Source: Pyropia haitanensis (Eukaryota > Rhodophyta > Bangiophyceae > Bangiales > Bangiaceae). Taken from it: a stretch of DNA of 64,000 nt. The stretch spans positions 1,311,501 through 1,375,500 of the forward strand of contig SDUX01000006.1 of the NCBI GenBank assembly GCA_008729055.1, read 5' to 3'. The translations under genes and the position numbers were made by a program. Each line of letters starts with the position of its first letter. The first letter of the stretch is position 1. The notes under the pieces are model-generated. The model saw only the letters and a program-made list of their open reading frames with translations. It had not been told where the DNA came from and did no database searches. Of the stretch, positions 1-12,000 are shown piece by piece.

Positions 1-165
1 GGCCAGGGCCAAGTCGAAGTGGCCCTGCGCCACCCGTTTTTTCCCGCAGAAAGAGATATGGACGGAGATCGATCGTCGGGGGCGGTCGTTTCCGTGGAGG
101 CTCGCCCGCCTCCCCTCCGCATGTCCAGTGTCGTGCAAGTAGACACTTCATTTATGACCTCATGA
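1..165 (+). CDS. 3' end of a truncated upstream gene, possibly a protein kinase
   Basis: The window opens inside a reading frame that begins GQGQVEVALRHPFFP and runs to a TGA at 163-165. The stretch ALRHPFF resembles the end of a Ser/Thr kinase C-lobe, where an Ala-Leu-x-His-Pro-(Phe/Trp)-Phe motif closes subdomain XI. The first 50 bases also show the G/C third-position bias and TTT for Phe seen in the firm genes of this window. The tail after the motif is about 40 residues with no recognisable domain. Only about 54 codons are visible, so the kinase reading is a guess from one short motif. Chance is quite possible, and the segment could also be 3' untranslated sequence. Confidence 0.3.
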   Translation, partial: GQGQVEVALRHPFFPAERDMDGDRSSGAVVSVEARPPPLRMSSVVQVDTSFMTS

Positions 166-3100
166 CCGGCACAGAACGGACGGTGCAGGGGTTCATGTTG
201 GTGCCCCTCAACAGCAGAGACGGGGAAGAAAGGAGGGGTGTCTCCCACGCGATGCTTTACAGTACGTCGCTGTACCTCTTTGGTGGGCGGCCGTGGCTGC
301 TGCGGCTGCTGCCGTACGCACTGTTTCTTTGGTTCTAGGCTGCCCTGACGTCGGACCGGCAGCTGTGTGACAAAGTGGGTGGGAGGCTCGGCTCGGCGTT
401 CGCGGCGCCTGGGACGGTGTCGCAGGGAGGCCACGCGCGGCATGAACCGAACTTGTCCCGATTTTCGTTGCGTGCTGGTGCGTACAGGTTGCCACGGCAG
501 CGCATATGTGTGGCAGCGACTGAGCCCACGGCCGTCAAGAAAACAACTAAGAAAGTGGTCGAACGGCAAGCTGCTTCGAATTCCTCAGAGCGTAGAGGGC
601 ACGACGGCGCAACCGCGGCGTCACGGCCATGCGGTGCGCCCCACCGCCGCCGCCCGCGCGTCCACTCCCGCGCCCCGCCGTCGCCTTGTTGCCGCTCTCT
701 GGCCTCACTGCCGATCGGGTTTGGAGAGCGTGAGACGGGGGCTGGCCGCGCCGCTCTGTGCTTGCCCTCCTCGTGGGGTACCGCAACCGTGGGCGGTGCG
801 GTCTCCGCCCGCCACGCGCTGCCCTCATCTTGGCCCAGAGTCGCGTCGCGCCTCGACGGGTTGCGGCTGGTTGTGGGGTCTTGCTCTCGGCTGTTGTGTC
901 TATTTCTTTGTGTCCTGGGAGCCGCCGCCGTGCCTCCGGGTCAAGACGACGGCTACTTCTGGGTGCCCTCTGCCAGCCCAGGGCGGCACTCTGAGGAGCC
1001 AGACACCGCAGGATCCATTCAAGATTGGATGGAAAAAGCCCCACGAATCCACGCCACTGTCATGAAGGCCCCCCCGCCCGCTCGTGGGTCCCGCCCAGAG
1101 GCGCGCGCGTAGCAGCCGTGGGGCGCCCCGCAGTCGTCCTCCCCTGCTCGACAGAGTGCCGACTGGGCTGCTGCGGCGGGGGCGGCGGCGGCCCCGCGTG
1201 CAGAGCCACCCATCCCAGAGGTACCTACAGCAGAGGCGCCCGCCCGTCTGTCAGACATCGCCTTCGGCACCGCCATCCCAGAGGACCGTGGCGGACGAGG
1301 TGAGAGCGGCGAAAAAAAAAAAAAAAAAAAAAAAACTAGCGCTGGCGTGCCATGGAAAAAGCGCTGCTCGTAGGACCGTGCGCTCTGGTGTCCTGCGTGT
1401 ACCTCAACGACTGCCCCAGCACTCCTTTGCTGGATGGCGAGCCAACAATCCACTACATGATGTGGTGGACGCCCCCACACCCCCTCGGGTATCCTACAAG
1501 GGTGGACCGCCCGTCCCGGCGCCCCACCGCCAGGCAGGGGGTATGTACGTAACCCCGCCGTGGCAGCGTTCTCGTGGGGTGTCACCCTAACCCTACCGAT
1601 CGGGGCGACCAGCACCAGCAACACAATCCGTGACCCAGGGCCGTACCGATCCGGGGACGGGGAGGGGGGGGGGAGCGGAAGAGTGACACAGCCACGGCGG
1701 TGGCGCGACCCCTGCCGACGCGTCCAGCGGCAAGGAAACGGCCGCGACCGCGGCGCGCCCGCCGGCCGCGCCCGCCGCCTCTGCGCGCACGCGTCGGCAC
1801 GCGGCCCCGCGGCGCCGCCACACCACACGCCGCCGCGCCGGTGACGGGTCGTGCGCTGGCGGCGGATGGCCACCCGGGCCCCCCCCCCCAAAGCCGCGCT
1901 TGCCCTTGCAAGGGGGTGGGGGGGGGGGCGCGGCCGCCAGGTTCAAGGCGGCCCGCCGCCCCTGCGGGCGCCTCCACCGCCACGCCTCGTGTGGCCGCCC
2001 CCCCCTCGGCTCTTCCCCCGTGTTGCCGCGCGCGCGGGCGGCCGCCGCGGTCTCCTCGCAATGCTCCTGCGGTGGCGTCCGCTCCCCAGAGAACCCCCTA
2101 CCCCCCCCCCCCTTCCCCCCGCCCCCCCGCCCCAGGGTATCGTCATCGCCGCCGCAAACACAGCGCGCCGCCGCCGTCAGCGTGCCGCCGCCGGCGGGGC
2201 GACCTCGTCACCCTCCCGCACGGCGCGGGGGGGGGGTCACCCGCCGGTAGCGGCGAGCCAGCTCACCCTGCCGCCGCCCCGTGCCGCCGGCGGTAGCGGT
2301 ACGGTGGCGGTGACGGTGGCGGTGACGGTGGCGGTGTGGTGGCGGTGGCGGCGACGGCCGCGGCGGCGACGGGGCGCGCTGGCCCGCCCGCCCCCCTTGG
2401 TCACCCCCGCCCCCCTGCTCCGCTCCCGCTTGCGCACGCGTGGGAGGGGGCGGCGGGACGGCGGCGCGCCCGCCCGCCGCCCCCTCCTCTTAAGGGGCGC
2501 CCCCGTCTCGCTCGACGGCCCGCCCCCGCGCGGCGGTCCCCCACCCCCTCGGACGCTCCGCCCCCCAATCTCCAACCCCCGGGGTAGCGGCCGCCCCCCC
2601 GCTTCCCCCGCCGCGTGGCGCGCCCCCCTGCGCGGCGCCCGCTGGTCGTGGTGGCACGGACGCGGCGCGCCGACGCCGCGCGCCGCCCCCGACGGGGGGG
2701 GCCCCCCCCCGCCCCGCGGTGGCCGCGGCGGCGGCCGCCGCCGCCGCCACCACCGCCACCGTCGCCGTCACTGGTGCCGGCCGCGCGGCGCGCCGCGGCG
2801 GCCGCGGCGCCCCCGCCGCGGCGCGCAGGCCGCCGCGGCCGCGGGCGGTTGCCGCCCGCCGTCTGCGCCCGCCGCCGCGTCGCCGCCGGCGGTCCGGCCC
2901 CGCGTGCAGCGTCCCCCCCCCCCCACCACCGCGGCAGCGTCCATGGCGCGCCGGCACCTGCCGGCCGGCGCGGCCCCCTCTGGCGGCGGCTGGGCGCCAC
3001 CCCCCCCCGCCGCCGAGCGCACCCACCCCCCCCCGCCGCCGCCTCGGCCGCCGCCGCGGCCGCCGCGGCCGCCGCGGTCGCGCCACCCGCCGCCGGCGCG

Positions 3101-3406
3101 GCGTACCCCGCCGCCGCGGCGATCGGGGTTGGCGGCGGCGGCGGTGGCGGCGGCGGCGGCGGCGGGGCGGCGACGACGCCGGGCCGCGGCGGCCGGCCGC
3201 CGCACGCGCCCGCTGCCGCGGCGGGCGCCGCCGCGCCACGCCTGGCGCCTGCGGATGCGGGCGGCGGCACGGGCGGGTGGCCGCACCGCGGGGTCGTGGC
3301 ACCGGCGGGTGGGCCGGCGGGCGCCGCAGAGTCGGGGTGGTGGGCTTTTGGGGGGGGGGTGGCGTGCCCAGCGGCGGCGGCGGCGTCGGCAGCGGCGGCG
3401 GCGGTA

Positions 3407-3438
<32 letters not shown>

Positions 3439-3495
3439 TGGTGGGCGCCCCCCCCCGGCGAGGCCGCCGCGTCGGCGGCGGCGGCCACGTCTGGG
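166..3495. other. GC-rich low-complexity region without a firm gene
   Basis: Positions 166-1600 are of mixed composition and contain a run of 24 A at 1312-1335. From about 1650 the sequence becomes almost pure G/C with many short repeats. All six frames are open for long stretches simply because stop codons need A/T, so open frames here are not evidence of genes. From about 2900 a plus-strand reading rich in Ala, Gly and Pro could be the unresolved N-terminal part of the bZIP gene that follows. It would change frame at the G run near 3350. No domain is recognisable. Confidence 0.5.
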
Positions 3496-4086
3496 ATGCC
3501 GGCATTGACGGCGGCGGCGGCGGCGGCGGGCGGCGGCGGCGGTACGCCCGCCCCCTGGTGGCCCCACCCAGACGGCCACGCGGCCGCCGTGGGCGACACG
3601 CTGCCGACGCCCGCCCCCATGGGCAACTTTTGGTCGCCGCTCGTGCCCGGTACGGCGAGCGTACTGCCGCCCGTGTCGGCCGCCGCCACCCCCACCGCTG
3701 CCGCCGGCGGCGGCGCCGGCCACGCCACCCCCGGCGGCGGTGGCGGCGCCCCCGCCGCCGCCGCCGACATTGACGACGCGGCCGCCGCGGACGCGGCCGC
3801 CGACGGCGGCGACGGCGGCGGCGGCGGCGGCCTCGACGGCGGCGGTGGCGGCGGCGCGCCACAGACGCCCACCGCCGCGTTGCTCATCTCGCACCTCGAC
3901 GCCGCCCTCCGCACCCTCCCCGCCGACACGCCCGCCCGCGCCACCCGCCGCGCCGCCCTCGACGCCGTCGGCCGCCTCCGCGCGGCGGCGACGGCGGCGG
4001 CCGCCGCGGCGGGCGGCGACGGCGGCGACGGCGGCGGCGGCGGCGGCCATGACGCCGGTGTGGGTGCGGCGGGCGGTGGCGGCGGC

Positions 4087-4130
<44 letters not shown>

Positions 4131-4398
4131 CGGCGGTGGGGTCCTCCCCCCCGGGTGGCCGCCCGTCGCGTCCCTCCCCGGCCTCACCGATGATGAGCGC
4201 GTGGCGGTGCGCGTGGTGCTCAACCGGCGGTCCGCCGACCGGTGCCGCCGGCGGCTGCGCGACCGCGCCGCGTCGGCGGTCGCGACGGGCGCGGCCAAGG
4301 ACGCGACGATCGCCGCGCTGCGCGCCCAGGTCGCGCGGCTGACCGGCCAGGTCACGCGGCTGACGGCGGAGCTGCAGGCACTTCGGCGGGGGGGCAGG
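3496..4398 (+). CDS. bZIP-type transcription factor (core; both ends unresolved)
   Basis: Likely a sequence-specific nuclear DNA-binding protein. From the ATG at 3496 the first 220 residues are Ala/Gly/Pro-rich. A basic region and leucine zipper follow. The invariant Asn (residue 243, codon 4222) is followed by RRSADRC and then Arg 251, which is the N-x7-R signature. Leucines at 275, 282, 289 and 296 are spaced by exactly seven and lie in register with the basic region, at Asn+32, +39, +46 and +53. The first two zipper positions, Asn+18 and +25, are Ala and Lys instead of Leu, so the N-terminal zipper is weak. The start is uncertain: an in-frame ATG at 3619 is an alternative, and coding may extend upstream. 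After 4398 the frame enters G runs. The C terminus may continue to about 5174 in a different frame. Confidence 0.6.
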
Positions 4399-4662
4399 GG
4401 GGGGGGGGGGGGGCAGACGGAGGGGGTGGTGGTGGTCGTGGTGACCAACGACGAGGGGGGGGGGTGGAGAGGATGGAGAGCAGGGGGGGGGGGGGTTGGG
4501 AGGGAAGGCGTATGGAGAGGAAGGATAGTAGGGGGAGAAGGGGTGGGAGGGGGGGGGGGGTGGAAGGGCGATCGAGGAGGGAGGATGACCCTGTCGCCTC
4601 CCTCCGCCCCGTCCGCTCTCCCCCCCTCAAGCGGCCACGACCGGCGGTGGAGCACTGTGAAG

Positions 4663-4712
<50 letters not shown>

Positions 4713-5651
4713 GGCTGTGCGCGCTGCCGTGGCAGCGGCGGCGGCGGGTGCGCGGGCGGGGGCGGCATCCCAAGCGTGGGCGGCGGCCGTTGGCGGGTGC
4801 ACCCAGGGGCGGGGTGGACGCGCGCCGCAGCGTCAGGCGGGGGTCGCGTGCGCGGGGGCGCGCCGGGGCTCGCTGACGCCGCCGGCCGCGCTGACGCCGC
4901 CGGCCGCGCGCCCCCAAACGCCGTACCATGCGCGCCGGGCGGGGGAGCCGCCGGCGTGCCGACGCCCGCGGCGGCGGCGGTGGCGGCGGCGGCGGCGGCG
5001 GGCGACCGTGGGGTGTCGCCGCGGCGGGCGGGTGGCGGGAGGGGGTCCCTCAGTCAGCGGTGGCGGTGGTGGTGGTGGCGGCGCGGGCGGCGGGTCCACG
5101 ACGGGGGGGGGGGGGGGGTGGCGGAGGGGTGGTCGGGGGGGGACGGGAGGGAGCGCGGGGGAGTCGCACACTAAACGCTGATCAGTCCGCACCGCCGACA
5201 AGGGCAGCGCGTCGAGGCTGGGGGTGGGGGAGGCTCCGTGGGCGGGGAGTGGCGGGATGCTCGTCGCGGCGCGCGCCGACGCGTCGGCAGCGCGCCCCAG
5301 CCGCCGTCGCCCGCCGACGTGGGCCCCCGCAGTCGCAGGGGGGTCGCCACCGCGTACCGCGCTACCGCCCGCCGCGCTGGCAGGGTGGCGCTCGCGGCGG
5401 GGGGGGGCTACGGCGGGCCCCGCGCCCGCCGCGGGCGGCTCCCACGCCTGCGGCGGCGGCGGACGGGGGGGGGGTCGGCGGCGTTCGGCGTGGCCTAGAC
5501 ACACAAGGCGAGGACAAGGGTACGGGAAAGCAACGGTAGAGCTTATTACGATGGAAAATAATGGTGGGTCACACCGGCCGAGGGAGGCGGAGGGGGGAAG
5601 AGTGCAGGCGCACGACGGGGGGGAGGGAGAGGAGCGGGGTCCCGCGTCGGC
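4399..5651. other. Low-complexity tail between the bZIP core and IGPS
   Basis: Long G runs occupy 4390-4560. A pyrimidine-rich stretch ends in AAG near 4630, followed by a (GCC)n repeat. From about 4740 to 5174 the third plus-strand frame has coding-like codon choice (a Gly-Leu-Ala-Asp-Ala-Ala-Gly-Arg-Ala-Asp-Ala-Ala-Gly-Arg repeat and Ala/Pro-rich sequence) and may be the end of the bZIP gene. I cannot define the join. Positions 5180-5651 are the 3' flank of IGPS and show nothing recognisable. Confidence 0.4.
4663..4713 (+). repeat. (GCC)17 trinucleotide repeat
   Basis: Uninterrupted GCC units. In the frame continuing from the bZIP core it would encode poly-Ala, and in the neighbouring frame poly-Arg. 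It is one of several long GC trinucleotide arrays in the window. Confidence 0.9.
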
Positions 5652-6800
5652 CTAGACGGTCATCTCGCCCAGGCTCTCCTTGGCGCCCTCGCCCTTGCCG
5701 AAAAACGCGGCCGTCGTCGACGGCCCGTACTTGACGCTGCCCTTGGCCAGGAACGCCTTGATGAGCCCCTTGGCGTTGTTGTAGCCCGACGAGTAGCTGT
5801 GGCCGTCCGTCTTGCTATTGTCTGCCGCCTTGACCAGCGCCTCGCCCACAAGGACCGCCGAGTAGCCCATATCCCGCACCCGCCACGCGTCGAGGCACTC
5901 CTCAATGCCGCTCTCCGCGACCGCGATGACGCCCTCGGGGATGCCCGCCCGCAGCCGCTCAGCCGTCTCCAGGCTCACCTCAAACGTCCGCAGGTCCCGG
6001 TTGTTGACGCCGATAATCTCGGCGCCGACCGCAACGGCGGCGGCGAGCTCCGGCTCGTCGTGCACCTCGACAATCGCGTCGAGGCCGAGGCGGTGGGTCT
6101 CGGCAAGGAGCTCGCCCGTGCGCGCCTCGCCGAGCGCCGCGACAATCAGCAGCACGGCGTGCGCGCCGGCAACGGCCGCCTCGGCAATCTGCACCGGGTC
6201 AATGATAAACTCCTTGCGGAGGACGACGGACGGGCCAGGGAACTGGCCCTTCTTGCGCGCCTGCTCCTTGACGACCGCCTCGAGGTCGGCCATGCACCCG
6301 CCAAAACCCGGGCCGTCGGTCAGCACCGAGATGGCCGCCGCGCCCGCCTCGTTGTAGTGCCGCGACAGCAGCGCCGGGTCCTTGATGTCAGAGATGAGGC
6401 CCTTGGACGGCGACCGCCGCTTGATTTCCCCGATCACCGCCAGGCAGCCCGGCGGCTTGCGGATGGCGGTGACAAACGCCTTGGAGCGGGGTGCCCCGGC
6501 CGCGAGCAGCCCTGCGATGGGGTGGTCGTCGCCCGCGGCGGCCACCTCTGCCTTGAGCGCCGCCACCTCGTCGGCCTTGCGCTCCAGGATGGAGACGAGC
6601 ACGTCAGGGATGTCGCCAACAGCGTACTGGGGGGCGGCAGCCTCGGCATCAGAGCCATCCGCGTCCATGGTCAGCGCCGCGGCTCGCCGGTTGGCGGCAA
6701 CACTGGCCTGGGCGGGGGGAGGGGCGGCCGCCAACGCAGGGGTGCCGAGGAAGGCCCCACGACGAAGGGCCGCCGCCGCGCCCGGTACAAATGCAGCCAT
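5652..6800 (-). CDS. IGPS: Indole-3-glycerol phosphate synthase, plastid-targeted
   Basis: Catalyses the ring closure of carboxyphenylamino-deoxyribulose phosphate to indole-3-glycerol phosphate in tryptophan synthesis. The product is 382 residues. The ATG at 6798-6800 begins a 45-residue Ala/Arg-rich leader (MAAFVPGAAAALRRGAFLG) typical of a plastid transit peptide, followed by an acidic linker. The barrel has the family signature EIKRRSPSKG at 125-134. Catalytic residues can be placed: Glu125, Lys127, Lys196 (LRKEF), Glu245 (VEVH), Asn266 and Arg268 (GVNNRDL), Glu296 and Ser297 (AESGI). The protein is monofunctional, with no fused PRAI or anthranilate synthase domain. The frame stays open upstream to 7055, but that part has no conservation and this start fits the leader. 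No intron is seen. It is divergent from the pseudokinase gene, with 2.3 kb between their starts. Confidence 0.95.
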   Translation of the reverse strand: MAAFVPGAAAALRRGAFLGTPALAAAPPPAQASVAANRRAAALTMDADGSDAEAAAPQYAVGDIPDVLVSILERKADEVAALKAEVAAAGDDHPIAGLLAAGAPRSKAFVTAIRKPPGCLAVIGEIKRRSPSKGLISDIKDPALLSRHYNEAGAAAISVLTDGPGFGGCMADLEAVVKEQARKKGQFPGPSVVLRKEFIIDPVQIAEAAVAGAHAVLLIVAALGEARTGELLAETHRLGLDAIVEVHDEPELAAAVAVGAEIIGVNNRDLRTFEVSLETAERLRAGIPEGVIAVAESGIEECLDAWRVRDMGYSAVLVGEALVKAADNSKTDGHSYSSGYNNAKGLIKAFLAKGSVKYGPSTTAAFFGKGEGAKESLGEMTV

Positions 6801-9088
6801 CCCAGGGGGTATAGGCGTGGAGCGGGACACGGGCAAGGCGAAAAGATAACGACAGAGGTGTAGCAGGGGGAGGAGAGATGCCGGCTGAGAGGGTGGTGGG
6901 GGAAAGGTAGCGCCGAGTGGAGCCGAGCGTGACGAGGTAACGCGTGCTGCACAGGCCCACACGTGCGCTCGTGAGGGCCGGACGGTCGCCGCGGTTCGGC
7001 GGCCACTTCTGCGAGCTCCCGTGCCGAAGTACATCCACATTTGTTCCAACTTCACCTTGAACTTGCTTGATTCGATGTTCGCGTGGTCTCCTGATGCTCA
7101 CAATTTTTGCTGAACTTGTGGAAGCTATGGGCAGCGACTTCACAGACAAATGCGTCGCACACCGCTCACCCGACACCCATTGCTGTAACAGTTCGAATCT
7201 GGAGACCCTCTTCAGCAAAGACACAAAGGGAGGCACCCAAGCGCTCCACCGCAAAGGGCCCCCAACAGTGGACGGAGTGCCCCTCAGGGGGCGCTCACGT
7301 AGCCGTGGTCAACGGTTCCTACGCTCGCCGGCTGCGGAGCGGACGCGGCACTGATGGACCCATTGTATGGTGCAAGGCACGATCAGCGCTGTTGGGAGAC
7401 CAACCACCACCAGTCGAGGTTTGGTGCAGGGATTTGCGGTGGTCCTCTCCGCCGGTGGCGATTGGACCAGCCGTTCCGAGACGGACGCGCAGCTATCAGT
7501 GCCGTTGTCCTGGACAACTGACTACCGGCAGCACACGCCTCCGTTCAGGTTGCCGTCCACTGCATCGAGAAAAAATACAAATAAAGACACACCCCGCGGA
7601 GTCTCTCTGGCGCACGGTGAGAGGCTCGGCGAGCGGGGGAGGGGACGGGGGGCTCCTCCCGGACCATCCGCCGCACTGTACCCCGCCTCGGACCCGCATC
7701 TATGTGACGTGGCACTGCCACCAGTCGGATACGCCGTGCCGGGCGGCGGCTTGGGGGCGTGGATCCCGAGCCTCGGCGGTCGGCCGACCCCTTGTGGCTG
7801 TCGGGGACGGCGCGCTCCGCGCGTCCCGTGCGACCGCCCCCCCCGCAGTCACGCCCGCCGGCGCTGGTGCCGGAGCCGGCGCCGGCGGGGGGCGTTGCGT
7901 AGGCGCCCGCCCTGCGCGCGGCGCACATTCCGTGGGGGCCCAGCGGGCCACGCCCTTGGGGGAGTATCCGCGTCAAGGTGCAGACGCGAGGTGGCCGCAC
8001 GTCGCTCGCGCCCCTCCCCCCCCCCCCCCCCTCTGTCGTTCAAAGTTCCGTGACGGTGCAAGCGCCTCGCCGCTCGCGGCTCGCAACGCCGCGGCGGCCA
8101 CGCCCGGTCTCACCGGCAAGCCCACTGTCGCCGGCGAGAAGGGGGGTGTCACGGGTGGGGGGGGTCGACGGGGCTGCTGCCGGTGGGGCGGGCGGGATTT
8201 TCCGCGCCTGCCCGCCGCGCGCGCGCCCGTGCACGACGTGGGCGGCGCGCGCGTGCGTGGTGAGGAGAGGGGTGGTGAGGGACCACCGGGCGGCAGTGCC
8301 AGCGCGCCACCGCCGCCGCCGCCGCCGCCGCCTCCTCGCGCGCCCCGTGCGTCGTGGCCACGATCGCAGTGCGGTCGTTGCGGGTGGGCGTGCGGTACGC
8401 CCGACGGACACGCGTGAGCGCGCCGTCCGCCGCGGTCCCGGCTGGTCGGGTGTAGCGGGGGTAGGCACTCTGTCAGAGCGCGCGCACGTGTGCGGCGTCC
8501 GCGGCGTCTGCTCTCGCCCCGTTCTTTCCCGCCGTTTCGCCTTGGCCGGGCCTGTCTGCTTTCGGCGGGGGCTGTTGGAGGGGGAGAGGAAGGCATCCCG
8601 GCTGCCCGACGCGGCCGACGTAGGGGACGGCTCCCTCGGGCGACGGCGCGGGCGGGCAGCCGACGCCGACGTGCGGCGGCGGAAGGGTGGGTGGCGACGT
8701 ACGCGACGGCGAGGACGCGGGGTCTGGCGGACATCACGGACGGCAACGCGATCGCATCAATTTTTTTTATCTTGCTTCTCGGGTTGTAGCCAGCCTTTTC
8801 TGCCTGCGGTCCCCGCCCACTCCCGCCGCTCCCCCTTTTCTATTGTGGTCACCGTACCGCGGGGCCGAGCTACCCATCCGGTGCAAGGCGAGCCGGGGCG
8901 GACCGTCGAGGGGCGTGGCGTGCGCGCGAGGCGGGGCCCCCGCCCGTCTCGCCGCCGGTCCGCCCCCGCGGCCGCCCCTCCGGCCGCCGCCCCCGTCGTC
9001 TTTTCCGGGTGTGTTGGCCGAGGCCGATATTGTGGCGGCGCATTTTCCGCTGCTACCACCACCACCTCTGCCCGGCACTGGCGGCACC
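6801..9088. other. Divergent intergenic region between IGPS and the pseudokinase gene
   Basis: Holds the upstream regions of both neighbours. Positions 7020-7620 are less GC-rich than the surroundings, as in other promoter-like stretches of this window. From 7620 to 9088 the sequence is GC-rich with runs such as C14 near 8020. Open frames exist on both strands, but none shows a domain or a coding-like pattern that I can defend. Confidence 0.5.
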
Positions 9089-12000
9089 ATGGCGTCCCTG
9101 CGAAATGGTAGACCAATGGACCTGTCCGACTTTTGCTACGCCCGCACCCGTAGTGCGCCGCGGCAAGCGTTGGTGCGGTGGGCCGAGCTGCGGGGCGCCA
9201 CGCTGCGGATCTTGGAGGAGCGCCCTGGGGCGGACGGCGGTGGCGCCGGTGGGGCGGGGCAGCAGGGTGCATCTGCGGGTGGCGGCGCGGGCGGTGGCGG
9301 CGGCGGCAAGGCGGGCCGCACCCGCGCGCGGGCGGTGTGGGACCACGTTCTGACGGGCGCCAAAGTGACGCCCACCTGGGGCCGCAATGAGATCACCATC
9401 AAGCTCGACGCGGACAAGCTGGTCATGACGCTACGGAACGAGGATGAGTTCCGGCGCTGGCGGGATGGCATTGCGTGGGCGGCCACCACCGTGGAAGACT
9501 TTTACACCATTGTTGGCAGCAAGCAGCTGCACCGGGGCAAGACGTCCGAGGTGGTGGTTGGCATGGACCGCTCCTCGCCTATGAGCGAGGTCGTCGCCGT
9601 CAAGGTGATCAACCGGGCAAAGGCAGGGGCGGAGCGGGCCGTTGCCGAGATGCGCCTCGCCGTCCACGTGGCGCACCCGCGCATCATACCCGTGTATGAC
9701 GTGCGGGAGACGCTGTTTGACGTGTTCCTGGTGCAGCAGCGCGCGCCTGGTGGGAACCTGTACCACTCGGTCCAGCGGTCTGGCCTTCACGTCGGGCTGG
9801 AGGACGTGCGTCACGTACTGAGGGGCCTCCTTCAGGCGCTTGCGTACCTCCACGGCCGGGGGGTTGTCCACGGGGCGGTCCAGCTGACCAACGTGCTGCT
9901 GGGCGTCATCCCGGGAGCAACCTGCTTCCAGCGTCCAGAGCCAGAGGGGGCGGCTGCTACGGGGGGCGGTGCTCCTCCCCCTGGCCATGAGGCAACCACC
10001 GACCCTGCTGCAGACGGTCCTGGAGATGTCACCGCGTCGGCGACCACTGAGGCCAGTGCGGCCACATTCGCCGCCGTGCGGGCGGCGGCCGAGGCGGGAC
10101 TGCTTGGTTCCGTTGCCCCACCGCCCTCGAGCAATGGAGGCGCCGCTCCGGGCTCTGTCGACGTGCCACGTCCGTCGCTGGGACGTCCCGACGCGTCGTC
10201 CGTGGCTGCTCTCCGCGCTCGCTCTTATGACGGCTGGGCCAACCACATTAAGCTGTGCGACCTCGGCCACGGCGCGTACCTCCCCCGCTGTCCCGGTGAG
10301 GTGCTTCACCGGCTAGACGAGACGCTGCAGCTGCCCTACCTGGCGCCCGAGATCCTCCACACCCCGACGCGCGCGGCGCAGGGGTGGGGCACCCCCGCTG
10401 ACCTATGGGCGGTGGGCGTGTGCGGGTTTTGGCTGCTGACGCGGTGCTTTCCCTACCCGGGAACGACTGCAGAGGTGGTGCTCGGGGGGATTGAAGGGGG
10501 ACCCCCGTCCGCGGCGGACCCGCGGCTCATGGACCACCTCCCCGACGATGGGGGGGCGACGCTGTCGCTGCTGCGGCAGCTGCTGTGCGTGGACCCGGTG
10601 AAGCGGCTGACCGCGCAGGCAGCGCTGCAGCACCGATGGTTTTCGCCGCCCGCATCGGCCACCGCTGCCGATGGGGGAATGGGCCTCGGGCATCGGCTGT
10701 CTGCCAGCGTGTCGAGGGCTGGCGGGGTAGGGGTTGCGGGTGGCGACGACGATGTCGACCGTGGTCGCTCATCGTCTCTGCTGGGTGGGACGCTCGAGTC
10801 TGGGCGCGCTTCGTCGGTCTCCCGTGTGTCGTCCGAGGTTGCTGCTGCTGGCGCGGTCGCTCCGTCTCAGGCCTCTGCCGCCGCGTCGGCTTCCGGTTGG
10901 CGGTCAGCCTCGACCGAGCGGCCTGTCATGGCCCTCGAGGGTGTCCCGTCCATGCGGTACGGGCGCGTGTCGTCCATGGCGGGATTAGGCATGGACGCCG
11001 CTGACGTTGGGAAGCCAAACCCCCTGGACGGGGTTGCGGGTGGGGGCAAGCCGCTCCTCGTACAGCTGTTCAAGGCTGCAGTGACAGCTGTGACGGCCGC
11101 CCGACGGTTGCGGATTTTCGCGCTGATACGGCTTATGGAAGAGCGGGCGCTCGCTGGCGACCCGCTGCTGTCGTCTCCTGCGCCCGAATCATCACCCTAC
11201 GGCAACGGTGCCAAGTGGGCGACAGCACCCGAGTCACCGCCAGCTGTGCCAGTCGTGGACGCCTCGTTCCTTGTGCCCGACCACGCAGAGGTGCAGCCGC
11301 AAGAAGTCCATGCCCCCGCGGTCGTCACTGTAACTAGCGGGCATCACAGCGGCGATGGCGGCGACGACGCAGCCTCCTCCGCTGTTGGTCAGCGCGACAG
11401 CACCGTCGGCTCTGCTGCGGCGCACGTCACGTCCACCGAAGGGCCTAGAGGCAGCTGGCTGTCGGGCGAGCGCGCTTCAACCGAGGCGGCCCAATCAAAC
11501 GCCCTCAGCGGACGCTCCTCCCGCACGCCATCCACATCGGTTGCTGCTTCGGACCGTGGAGACGACCGCGCCGACGGCGAAGGCGCCTTCCTCTGCTCCG
11601 CCCCCGCGTCTGGCGCGGGCTCCCGGCCAGGGAGCATCAGCAGCTCCAAAGGGCCACGCTCCCGCAACCGCCGCTCCTTTGTCGGCCTCGTTCGGTCCGC
11701 GTCCAAGGTGGTGGAGAACCTTCAAGCGCACCCGCCGCAGCACTACCGGACTCCCCAGGGGTACCCGCGGAGCACCTCATCGACTGGCGGCGGCAGCGTC
11801 TCGGGGGCGGGCGGGAGGGGTATCCACGGCAACGGCCCGTCGTCGGTGTCGCTCGCGCGCGACAGCGATGCCGTCTTGACGGCCACCGTCACGCCAGCCT
11901 CACCCCGCAGTGGCGGCGGCACCATGTTTCATAGCTCGCCAAGCTCTCCACGCGGTGCGCCGGGCGCGCCGTGGTCGCAAGCCCGCCGCGGCGTGGGGCG

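Noticed and set aside
1585..1597. Telomere-like CCCTAACCCTA
   Set aside because: Less than two full units, within ordinary sequence. Chance occurrence is more likely than an interstitial telomere.
2719..5181. One 820-codon open frame taken as a whole protein
   Set aside because: It opens at a GTG in all-open GC-rich sequence. Only the part around 3496-4398 has a domain or coding-like character.
7191..7200. tRNA T-loop-like GTTCGAATCT
   Set aside because: The flanking bases pair over only three positions. There is no anticodon arm or acceptor stem at the right distance, so it is not a tRNA gene.
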